Under the pieces are notes generated by a model. That model was not told where the DNA came from and made no database searches. It saw nothing but the letters and a program-made list of their open reading frames with translations. DNA of 64,000 nt from Rubrivivax sp. (GTDB lineage: Bacteria > Pseudomonadota > Gammaproteobacteria > Burkholderiales > Burkholderiaceae), in contig JAEUOZ010000033.1 in NCBI GenBank assembly GCA_016790225.1, positions 29,153 through 93,152 on the forward strand. The letters run 5' to 3'. Every line of letters starts with the position of its first letter. Within the stretch, counting starts at the first letter, position 1. A program made the position numbers and the translations under genes. This document shows, in pieces, positions 26,889 through 33,892 of this stretch.

Positions 26889-28544
26889 CTAGGCCGCGGA
26901 CTTCAGAGCAACTCGAAAGCCCAGGGCAGGGTCCCGGACGTCGCGCCGGTAGGGGTAGCGGAACGCCGAACGTACGAGCCTGGCGCCGGAGTCCCACGAG
27001 CCGCCCCGTATGGCGCGGGCGGCTCCCGTCCCTGCCAATGCAGCCCCTTTCGGGTTCTCGACGGCTTGGCCCGTATAAGCCCGCCGGTCGTCCGAGCACC
27101 ACTCCCAGACATTGCCGTGCATCTGGTGCAACCCCCAGGCATTCGCAGGCAAGGCTTTGACCGGTACGGTCTTCTCTCGATAGAGGCCCTTCGGGGCGTC
27201 GGCGTAGGGGTGGTTGCCGTTGTAGTTGACCTGCTGCGGCGTGATCTGTGCGCCAAAGCTGAACGGCTTGTTCGTGCCGGCGCGACAGGCGTATTCCCAC
27301 TCTGCTTCGGTCGGCAAATGCGCCGCCGCGCCAGCGGGTAGTTGCCTTTGCAGCTTCTTCAGAAAGGCCTCAACATCGAGGTGGCTCACCTGCTCGACCG
27401 GGTTCTGCAGGTCCGCCGAGAAACGGGCGGGGTTCTTGCCTCCCATCACCGCCAGCCACAGGGCTTGCGTGCAGGCCGTATCGGCCAACCATAATCCGGG
27501 GCTGATGCTCACTCTGTGCTGTGGGCCTTCGTCGTCGCTGCGCAGTTCTTCAAGCGAGGGCGAGCCCATAAGGAATTCACCTGCCACGATCCAGCGCATG
27601 CGCTGCACGACCTTGCCGACGGTCAGATCGGCCCATCGGCCGAAACTGTCCGTACCTGCGTCGCTGGCCCATGCCGGTTTGGCAACAGTAACGGACGTGG
27701 GCGGCGGCGGCGCTGCCGCCGGCGCGGCCGCGGTCCGTACCCGTGGCGACGGCGCGGGGCCCGCATCAGAAAACAGCTTCCACGCGCCGCCCGCCAAGAG
27801 CGCGGCACCGCCCAGTAGCAAACCGCGTTTGGTATTGGCGTTCGCGCCATCGCTGTTGTCGGCCGCCGTGTCGACGGGCTCTGCCGAGCCCTCTGAACTG
27901 GAGTTCCTGGCCACTGACGGCGTGGGCTCAGGGATTGCTTGTAAAGGCCGCGCCGGAGGCACTGGCGCCCTTTCCACGCCCGAGACGGGCTCAGGCTGAA
28001 CGGCCGGGACAGGTGGAGGTGATCGCGGCGTCGGCGGTTGCGGTTGCGGTTGCGGTTGCGGTTGCGGTTGCGGTTGCGGCGCCTCCAGCATGCGACGCAG
28101 ACTCTTCACCAACTCCCCCATCCCCGCATCAAACCGGCTGATCTGCAGTTCCAGCGCATGCCGTCGCAGCATCGGCCGCACGGCCTCAGGCAAATCCACG
28201 GATCGCGGCAGCAAAGTGTTGTCCAGCAAGACCGGCACCACGCGGATGCCGCGGTTCAGCGCCGTCACCAGCTCCAGCCGCACAAAGTCGTTTTCATCGT
28301 CCAGCCGCCGCTGGCCGTGGCCGTCGCGGGCGTCTGCCCATTGCGGGCCGATCAGGGCCAGCAGCACGCGGCACTGGGCGAGCTGCCTTTCCAGCGAGAC
28401 GACAAAGTCTTCGCCGTAGTCCAGCCCTTCCAGATCGATGAAGACCTCACCCGCGCCAAACTCCGCCCGCAGCCGCTCGTAGATGGCCCGTGCGTGGACG
28501 GCGCTGTCTTGTCGGCGGTAGTTGATGAAGATGCCGGCGGCCAT
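26889..28544 (-). CDS. TIR domain / PQ-linker / FGE-like (SUMF1) fusion protein
   Basis: The product has 551 residues. Residues 1-150 form a bacterial TIR domain (GIFINYRRQDS, VFIDLEGLDYGEDF) with a candidate NADase glutamate, Glu52, in SLERQLAQC. A Pro-Gln repeat (about 156-170) and a long Pro-rich linker follow. A short hydrophobic segment at about 241-257 (GLLLGGAALLAGGAW) could be a membrane anchor. The C-terminal part, about 315-551, is a formylglycine-generating-enzyme-like fold (MRWIVAGEFLMGSP, LPTEAEWEYACRAG, MHGNVWEWCSDD, RAIRGGSW...GFRVAL). The paired catalytic cysteines of true FGE are replaced (GGSWDSGARLVRSAFR has none), so this is probably a ligand-binding domain. TIR effectors of this type occur in bacterial conflict systems. 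The gene is convergent with the S8 peptidase gene, 38 bp away. Confidence 0.88.
   Translation of the reverse strand: MAAGIFINYRRQDSAVHARAIYERLRAEFGAGEVFIDLEGLDYGEDFVVSLERQLAQCRVLLALIGPQWADARDGHGQRRLDDENDFVRLELVTALNRGIRVVPVLLDNTLLPRSVDLPEAVRPMLRRHALELQISRFDAGMGELVKSLRRMLEAPQPQPQPQPQPQPQPPTPRSPPPVPAVQPEPVSGVERAPVPPARPLQAIPEPTPSVARNSSSEGSAEPVDTAADNSDGANANTKRGLLLGGAALLAGGAWKLFSDAGPAPSPRVRTAAAPAAAPPPPTSVTVAKPAWASDAGTDSFGRWADLTVGKVVQRMRWIVAGEFLMGSPSLEELRSDDEGPQHRVSISPGLWLADTACTQALWLAVMGGKNPARFSADLQNPVEQVSHLDVEAFLKKLQRQLPAGAAAHLPTEAEWEYACRAGTNKPFSFGAQITPQQVNYNGNHPYADAPKGLYREKTVPVKALPANAWGLHQMHGNVWEWCSDDRRAYTGQAVENPKGAALAGTGAARAIRGGSWDSGARLVRSAFRYPYRRDVRDPALGFRVALKSAA
28035..28076 (+). repeat. Seven tandem copies of the hexamer CGGTTG
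   Basis: Seven perfect copies lie inside the TIR/FGE fusion gene, where on the - strand they encode the Pro-Gln linker repeat. Because the unit is six bases, gain or loss of copies would lengthen or shorten the linker without shifting the frame. Confidence 0.9.
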
Positions 28545-28870
28545 GGGACTGGGGCGTTATGGGGGGCCGATTCTAGGCACCATGCGCGCGCCGCCATCCC
28601 TGGCTGGACCCAGCTTCGCCCTCACCCGCCTTGATCCCAGAGGGCACCGGCAGCAGCGGCAATGGCGTCAGGTCTTGCAGCACTGGGGTCAGGTCCTGAA
28701 CCTTGAATCGTCACCTGCCGGCGCCCCGGCCCGGACGGCGCCTGCCGGCCGAACCAGCCACCACCGGCCGCTTGCGGTACGACACCACGGCCCGCTTGCC
28801 AAGCAGCCAGCTTGACGCCAAAGTCACGCCCCCGGCACCACCCCGGCCGCAGTCCGCTGAGCAATCCCTG
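28545..28870. other. Divergent intergenic region between the TIR fusion gene and the PaiB-like gene
   Basis: This is 326 bp without a gene. On the - strand a TAGAAT sequence (complement of 28570-28575) is a possible -10 element for the TIR fusion gene, about 26 bp before its ATG; no good -35 box is seen. On the + strand TTGACG at 28812-28817 could be a -35 element for the PaiB-like gene but has no convincing -10 partner. I see no palindromic operator or RNA structure. Confidence 0.35.
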
Positions 28871-29494
28871 ATGTACATCCCGCCGCACTTCGCCGTCACC
28901 GAGCCGCAGACCCTTCAGCGCATCATCCGCGAGCACCCGCTGGGCACACTGGTCAGCAGCGTGGACGGCCTGCTGGACGCCGACCACATCCCCTTCGAGT
29001 ACGAGCCCGGCGCGGGTCCGCTGGGCACGCTCAAGGCGCACGTGGCCCGTGCCAACCCGCTGTGGCAGCGCTGCCCCAGCGGGACGCCGGTGATGGTGAT
29101 CTTTCGCGGCGCGGAGGCCTTCATCTCGCCCAACTGGTACCCCAGCAAGCACGAGCAGCACCGCCAGGTGCCCACCTGGAACTACGAGGTCGTGCACGCG
29201 CATGGCACGCTGCAGATCCACGATGACGAGCGCTTCGTGCGCGCGCTGGTGGCACGCCTGACGCGCGAGCACGAGGCCGCCGAGCCCCGGCCCTGGAAGA
29301 TGGGCGACTCGGCGCCGGATTTCATCGACGGCCTGCTGCGCAACATCGTGGGCATCGAGGTCAGCGTCAGCGCCCTGGTGGGCAAGAGCAAACTGAGCCA
29401 GAACAAGGAGCGCCGCGACCGCGAGGGCGCCGCCGAGACGCTGGCCCGGCGTGGCCATGACGAACTGGCGCTGCGCATGCGACCTGAACCGTGA
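28871..29494 (+). CDS. PaiB-like FMN-binding protein (putative negative transcriptional regulator family)
   Basis: From the ATG at 28871 the product has 207 residues. It opens with MYIPPHFAV and continues with LQRIIREHPLGTLVS, DADHIPFEYEPG, GTLKAHVARANPLW and VMVIFRGAEAFISPNWYPSK, the characteristic order of the PaiB / FMN_bind_2 family. It ends with VSALVGKSKLSQNKERRDREG, also a family signature. These proteins have a flavin-reductase-like split barrel and bind FMN or haem. Bacillus PaiB was described as a repressor of sporulation and protease genes, but the biochemical role is generally unclear. The longer open frame from 28703 is not family sequence. The neighbours give no further hint. 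Confidence 0.9.
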   Translation: MYIPPHFAVTEPQTLQRIIREHPLGTLVSSVDGLLDADHIPFEYEPGAGPLGTLKAHVARANPLWQRCPSGTPVMVIFRGAEAFISPNWYPSKHEQHRQVPTWNYEVVHAHGTLQIHDDERFVRALVARLTREHEAAEPRPWKMGDSAPDFIDGLLRNIVGIEVSVSALVGKSKLSQNKERRDREGAAETLARRGHDELALRMRPEP

Positions 29495-29502
29495 TCAGGC
29501 CA

Positions 29503-29527
29503 TCCCCGCTGCATGAGGCAGCGGGGA
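29503..29527. terminator. Perfect 10-bp hairpin after the PaiB-like gene
   Basis: TCCCCGCTGC and its exact complement GCAGCGGGGA flank a 5-base loop, 9 bp after the PaiB-like stop. There is no T-run. It may end transcription of that gene. As it abuts the transposase remnant, it could instead be a REP-like palindrome of the kind such transposases mobilise; no second copy was found in the window. Confidence 0.45.
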
Positions 29528-29537
29528 AGCAAAGGCG

Positions 29538-29714
29538 TCACAGCAGGACCAGGGCCAGGCATCGGCCCGCTCGACGAGGCCTGCGATTGAAGGCTTGCGT
29601 GTAGACGCCATTCACATGCCTCATGAGCCTGGACAGATTGCCCTGTCGCGTGTGCAGCACGCAGTGGACGTGTTGTGCATCTGGCAATAGCTCGATTCGA
29701 AGCAGTCGGGCCAT
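29538..29714 (-). pseudogene. Remnant of a REP-associated tyrosine (Y1/IS200-like) transposase
   Basis: A 58-residue frame starts MARLLRIEL, like the N-terminus of RAYT transposases, and passes straight into LLPDAQHVHCVLHTRQGNLS and RLMRHVNGVYTQAFNRR. The latter matches the central HUH motif and the following conserved block (usually MPNHxHxL...GNLSRxMRxLNGxYTQxFNRR). The intervening 60-70 residues and the whole C-terminus are missing, and His-x-His is preserved only as HVH. This is a deletion derivative, not an active gene. It sits between the PaiB-like gene and the HAD gene. Confidence 0.7.
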
Positions 29715-29729
29715 GCGGGCCCCACACAC

Positions 29730-30404
29730 TCAAGCCCAATCCACCATCCGCCACCCCCGCTCGCGGGCGACGGCCTTCAGCCGCTGATCGCCATTCACCA
29801 CGACCGCTTCGTCCACGGCACTCAGCAGGGCCAGGTCGTTCATGGAGTCGGAATAGAAGACGCTGTGGTGCTGGGCCAGGCCCGGCAGGGCCTGCTGGGC
29901 CAGCCAGGCCTGCAGGCGGGCGACCTTGCCCTCGCGCATGTTGGGTAGGCCTGCCACGCGGCCGGTAAAGCGCCCTGCCTCGTCGTGCTCGGCTTCGGTG
30001 GCGATCAGGTGGGTGAAGTCCAGGACCTGCGCCGTGCGCTCGGCCAGGAAGCGGCTGGTCGCGGTGCTCATGACGAGGCGATGGCCGGCCGCGCGGTGGG
30101 CTTCGACCGCAGCGATGCCCTGGGGCAGCAGCCGCGGCTGAATCCGGGTGTGCAAACACTGCTCGCGCAGCGGCAGCCAGTGCGCCGCCGTGTGGCCCGC
30201 CAGGGTGCCGAGGAAGAATTCGCAGAACTCCAGCACACCCACGCTGCCGGCCTTGTAGCCGGCTTCGATGGCGCGGTTGCGGGCGTCGAACTCGGTGCGG
30301 TCCAGCACGCCCTGGTCCATCAGGAATTCACACCACAGCACGTCGCTGTCGCCGGCCAGCAGGGTGTGGTCCAGGTCAAAGAGGGCCAGCACGGGCCGCG
30401 TCAC
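29730..30404 (-). CDS. HAD-superfamily (SerB-like, HAD-IB) phosphatase
   Basis: From a GTG at 30404 the product has 224 residues beginning VTRPVLALFDLDHTLL. Motif I is DLDHT, with Asp nucleophile and acid/base. Motif II is MSTAT, the motif III lysine is probably in MREGKVARL, and motif IV is FYSDSMNDLALL. The helical cap and length fit HAD-IB enzymes such as phosphoserine phosphatase-like and histidinol-phosphatase-like proteins; the substrate is unknown. The open frame extends 71 residues upstream, but that part is arginine-rich shadow sequence overlapping the aldehyde dehydrogenase gene. It is the last gene of the gamma-glutamylation cluster, 86 bp after the aldehyde dehydrogenase stop. The start could lie slightly upstream. 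Confidence 0.82.
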   Translation of the reverse strand: MTRPVLALFDLDHTLLAGDSDVLWCEFLMDQGVLDRTEFDARNRAIEAGYKAGSVGVLEFCEFFLGTLAGHTAAHWLPLREQCLHTRIQPRLLPQGIAAVEAHRAAGHRLVMSTATSRFLAERTAQVLDFTHLIATEAEHDEAGRFTGRVAGLPNMREGKVARLQAWLAQQALPGLAQHHSVFYSDSMNDLALLSAVDEAVVVNGDQRLKAVARERGWRMVDWA

Positions 30405-30490
30405 CTGGCGGCCCGTGCCCGGCAGGTGCACGGCGTCGCCTGCGGCGGCTTCAGGCGTCCCAGTGCCGCCCGGCGGAATGCCCGCGGCGC

Positions 30491-31858
30491 TCACGGCTGG
30501 CGCAGGTGCCAGGCCTTGGTGCGCGTGAAGGCGCGGATGCCATGGGTGGACAGGGTCAGCCCGACGCCGCTGTCGCCCACGCCGGCCCAGGGCAGACGCG
30601 GGCTGACGCGGTCGCAACAGTTCCAGTAGACGCTGCCGGCGTTGACCCGGCTCAGCAGCTGGCGGGCCGCCGCTTCGTCGCGGGTGTAGACGCCCGCCGT
30701 GAGCCCGTAGCGCGTGTCGTTCATCAGCGCGATGGCCTCGTCGTCGCCGCTGACTTTCTGGATACCGATCACGGGGCCGAAGCTCTCCTCGCGCATCAGA
30801 TCCATGGAGTGGTCCACCTCGGTGAAGACGGTGGGCGCGTAGGCCTGGTTCGGCAGACGTTGGCCCCCTCGCCGCAGCGTGGCGCCCTTTTCTTGCGCAT
30901 CAGCGATCTGAGCGTCCAGCACGGCCAGCTGCGGTGCACGCGCGATGGCGCCAATGTAGGTGCTGTCGTCCAGCGGGTCGCCGACCTTGAAGCCGTCCAC
31001 CGTGGCGAGAAAGTGCTCCACGAAAGGCTCGTAGACCGCCTCGTGCACGTAGATGCGCTCCACCGAGCAGCAGCTCTGGCCGCTGTTGTACATCGCCCCA
31101 TCGGCCAGGGATTCGGCCGCGAGCCGGGCGTCTGCATCGGCGCGAACGTAGGTCGGATCCTTGCCGCCGAGTTCCAGCTGCAGCTTGACCAGCCGGCCCT
31201 GCAAGGCCTGGGCGATGCGCAGCCCGGTGGCATGGCTGCCGGTGAAGAAGACGCCGTCGACGGGCTGATCCAGCAGGGCTGCGCCGGTGTCCCCGGCGCC
31301 GATCACCAGGTGCAGCAGATTGGCCGGCACGCCGGCTTCGTGCAGCAGACGCACCAGGTGCTCGCCGCTCAGGCTGGCGATCTCGCTGGGCTTGTAGAGC
31401 ACCGCATTGCCCGCGATCAGCGCCGGCACGACGACGTTGCAGCTCACGAACCAGGGGTAGTTCCAGGCCGAGATGTTGGCCACCAGCCCGAGCGGCACGT
31501 GGCTGATGATCTCCTGCATGCCGCCGTCGTGGTGGACGGTCTCGTCGGCCAGCGATGCGGCGGCTTGCTCGGTGAAGAAGTCCAGCCTGCCGAGCAGGCC
31601 GTTGAGCTCGTTGCGGCTCTGCGCGATGGGCTTGCCCACCTCCAGCGTCAAGGTGCGGGCCAGCTGTTCCAGATCGCGCACGATGGCGGCACGGAAGCGG
31701 CGGATCACCTCCACCCGTTCGGCCAGCGGCCGCGCAGCCCAGGCCGGCTGCGCGCCACGGGCCGCATGAGCCTTGGCGCCGATCGCGGCGGCATCGTCGG
31801 TGGGCAGTTCGGCCAGGGTGTCGCCGGTGGCCGGGTTGGTGATGCGAAGAATGCTCAT
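30491..31858 (-). CDS. NAD(P)-dependent aldehyde dehydrogenase
   Basis: The product has 455 residues of the ALDH superfamily. It shows the cofactor region NISAWNYPWFVSCNVVVPAL and YKPSE, the general base Glu229 in LELGGKDP, and the nucleophile Cys263 in NSGQSCCS. It oxidises an aldehyde to the acid. In context, between a glutamine-synthetase-like ligase, an alcohol dehydrogenase and an amidotransferase-like hydrolase, the likely substrate is a gamma-glutamyl-aminoaldehyde, as with PuuC. The gene starts 7 bp after the stop of the amidotransferase-like gene on the - strand, so the two are almost certainly co-transcribed. Confidence 0.92.
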   Translation of the reverse strand: MSILRITNPATGDTLAELPTDDAAAIGAKAHAARGAQPAWAARPLAERVEVIRRFRAAIVRDLEQLARTLTLEVGKPIAQSRNELNGLLGRLDFFTEQAAASLADETVHHDGGMQEIISHVPLGLVANISAWNYPWFVSCNVVVPALIAGNAVLYKPSEIASLSGEHLVRLLHEAGVPANLLHLVIGAGDTGAALLDQPVDGVFFTGSHATGLRIAQALQGRLVKLQLELGGKDPTYVRADADARLAAESLADGAMYNSGQSCCSVERIYVHEAVYEPFVEHFLATVDGFKVGDPLDDSTYIGAIARAPQLAVLDAQIADAQEKGATLRRGGQRLPNQAYAPTVFTEVDHSMDLMREESFGPVIGIQKVSGDDEAIALMNDTRYGLTAGVYTRDEAAARQLLSRVNAGSVYWNCCDRVSPRLPWAGVGDSGVGLTLSTHGIRAFTRTKAWHLRQP

Positions 31859-31865
31859 CGGGTGC

Positions 31866-32690
31866 TCAGTTGGGCAAGGCGCGCGCGGCCAGGCAGGCGG
31901 CGCGGAAGTCCGACAGCAGCGGGCCGTCGTCGATCAGCTGCGCGGGCAGACCGCCAGGCGCCGCGTCGCGCCGATCACCCGCACCCCGCACGCTGGTGTG
32001 GTGGAACTCGGGGTGCCACTGCACGGCCGCCACCCAGGCACTGCCCTGCAGGCGCACGGCCTCGATCATGCCGTCTTCCGGGCAACGGGCCTCCACCCGG
32101 AAATCGGGCGCCAGGTCCTTGATGGCCTGGTGGTGCACGCTGTTCACGGTCGCCTGCAGCCGCCCTTCGTACAGCTGCGCCAGGCGCGTGCCGGGTTCGA
32201 TCTGCAGCGGGTGGTAGAGCTGATCGTAGAGACCGGCATCGCGGTGCTTCACGGCGCCGGGCTTCAGGCTGGGAATGTCCTGGATCAGCGTGCCGCCAAA
32301 GGCCACATTCAACAGTTGAAGCCCGCGGCACACGCCAAAGACCGGCTTGCCCGCCGCCACGAAGGCGCGCGCCAGGGCCATCTCGTACTCGTCACGGATG
32401 CGGTCGCCGTTCCAGCGCGGATCCAGCGCCTCTTCGCCGTAGCTGCCGGGCCAGACGTCCGATCCGCCCATCAGCACCAGGCCGTCCAGCCACTGCGCGT
32501 ATTCGGCCAAGCGGTCAGCGCCCTCGGGCGAGGGGATCATGACCGCCAGATCGCCTTGCGACATCGCCCAGTGCACCACCGATTGCTCGATGTACTGCAG
32601 CGTCTTGCCGGTGAAGATGGGGCGCTTGTCGTCCGCGTGGAAGAAGCAGGCGGAGACGCCCAGCTTGAGAGGGGGTGTGGCCGCATTCAT
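31866..32690 (-). CDS. Class I glutamine amidotransferase-like gamma-glutamyl hydrolase (PuuD-like)
   Basis: From the ATG at 32690 the product has 274 residues. The nucleophile elbow is FGVCRGLQLLN, and the His/Glu pair lies in VQWHPEFHH. A typical early block is DGLVLMGGSDVWPGSYG, with DEYEMALARAF following. This is the PuuD / peptidase C26 layout, which hydrolyses gamma-glutamyl amides such as gamma-glutamyl-GABA. The upstream in-frame ATG (32723) would overlap the alcohol dehydrogenase gene by a few bases and adds 11 unconserved residues. The position between ligase and dehydrogenases supports removal of the glutamyl group at the end of the pathway. Confidence 0.88.
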   Translation of the reverse strand: MNAATPPLKLGVSACFFHADDKRPIFTGKTLQYIEQSVVHWAMSQGDLAVMIPSPEGADRLAEYAQWLDGLVLMGGSDVWPGSYGEEALDPRWNGDRIRDEYEMALARAFVAAGKPVFGVCRGLQLLNVAFGGTLIQDIPSLKPGAVKHRDAGLYDQLYHPLQIEPGTRLAQLYEGRLQATVNSVHHQAIKDLAPDFRVEARCPEDGMIEAVRLQGSAWVAAVQWHPEFHHTSVRGAGDRRDAAPGGLPAQLIDDGPLLSDFRAACLAARALPN

Positions 32691-32719
32691 GCCGCCATTC
32701 TCGCTGCCTGGCCAAGGCC

Positions 32720-33853
32720 TCACATCGCGGCGCGGAAGAGGCGCTCATAGTCCGCCGCCGTCGCGGGCCGCGGGTTGGTCTGGCCGGCAAAGTCCTTCAC
32801 GGCCAGCGGCACCAGCTGCGGCAGGTGATCGGGCGTCACGCCGCGCGCCGCCAGCCCGCCGTGGATGCCGATCTGCGCCTTCAGCTGCTTCAGCCAGGGC
32901 ACGAAGGCCGCGCCGCCGCCACTCAGGCCCGCGGCGTGCGCCAGTTCGTCGAAGCGCTCCGGCACGGCTTCAAAGTTCCAGGCCAGCACGGTGTCGATCA
33001 TCAGCGCGTTGGCCAGGCCGTGGTGCAGATCGTTCACGGCACCCAGCGCGTGTGCGCAGGCGTGGACCGAGCCCAGGTCCTTCTGGAAGGCGATGGCACC
33101 CATCAGCGAGCTCATCATCATGTCGCTGCGTGCCGCCAGGTTGCCGGGCTCGGCCACCGCCGTGGCCAGCGCGCGCGCGCCGATGCGCAGGCCTTCCAGC
33201 GCGATGCCGTCGCACAGCGGATGGTAGGCCGGCGACAAATAACTCTCGATGTTATGCGTCAGTGCATCCATGCCGGTGGCGGCGGTGATGGCCGGCGGCA
33301 GCGCCAGCGTGAGCTCAGGGTCTGCAAAGACCACCTTGGCCAGCAGGGGTGCGCCGAAGAGCGCGCGCTTGATGTGCGTGTCGTTCTCGGCCACCACGGC
33401 CGAGCGGCCGACCTCGCTGCCCGTGCCGCTGGTGGTGGGCAGCGCGACGAAGTGCGGCAAGGGGTTGACCATCGGGCGCACCTGCGGGTGATCCCAGACG
33501 TACTCCATCACGTCGCCGTCGTGCACGCCCATCAGTGCCACGGCCTTGGCCACGTCCAGCGCTGCGCCGCCGCCAAAGCCGATCACGGCATCGGCAGCAT
33601 GGGCGCGGAAGGCGGCTGCGCCGGCCATCACCTGTGCGGCTGTCGGGTTGCCCCAGATGCCATCGAAGACCCCGGTGGCGAGCCCCGGCAGCAGCGCGCG
33701 GAATTCCGCCATCACCGGCAGCGCGGCGAGCGCACGATCGCTCACGATCAAGGGGCGCTGGATGCCTTGGCTCTTCAGGTGATCGGCCACCAGGCGGCGC
33801 GCGCCGGCGCCGAAGCGGATCTGCGTGGGGAAGGAGAAGCTGGTGATGCTCAT
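32720..33853 (-). CDS. Iron-containing alcohol dehydrogenase
   Basis: The product has 377 residues of the group III (iron) alcohol dehydrogenase family. It has an N-terminal cofactor domain with IGFGGGAALDVAKAVAL, then PTTSGTGSEVGRSAVV. Metal ligands are expected in HPLCDGIALEG and HACAHALGAVNDLHHGLAN. It would interconvert an alcohol and an aldehyde with NAD(P). In this cluster the natural candidate is a gamma-glutamylated amino alcohol, for example gamma-glutamylethanolamide. That is inference from gene content. It lies 39 bp downstream of the ligase gene on the same strand. Confidence 0.92.
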   Translation of the reverse strand: MSITSFSFPTQIRFGAGARRLVADHLKSQGIQRPLIVSDRALAALPVMAEFRALLPGLATGVFDGIWGNPTAAQVMAGAAAFRAHAADAVIGFGGGAALDVAKAVALMGVHDGDVMEYVWDHPQVRPMVNPLPHFVALPTTSGTGSEVGRSAVVAENDTHIKRALFGAPLLAKVVFADPELTLALPPAITAATGMDALTHNIESYLSPAYHPLCDGIALEGLRIGARALATAVAEPGNLAARSDMMMSSLMGAIAFQKDLGSVHACAHALGAVNDLHHGLANALMIDTVLAWNFEAVPERFDELAHAAGLSGGGAAFVPWLKQLKAQIGIHGGLAARGVTPDHLPQLVPLAVKDFAGQTNPRPATAADYERLFRAAM

Positions 33854-33892
33854 GGCAGGGTCGGCAGGTGAAGAGGCGAAGAAATCAAGAGC

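Noticed and set aside
28035..28076. Hexamer array as a CRISPR or satellite
   Set aside because: There are no spacers and it is in frame within a coding gene.
29730..30404. HAD gene as phosphonoacetaldehyde hydrolase (PhnX)
   Set aside because: Its motifs (DLDHT, SDSMND) and cap fit SerB-like HAD-IB enzymes, and it sits in another gene cluster.
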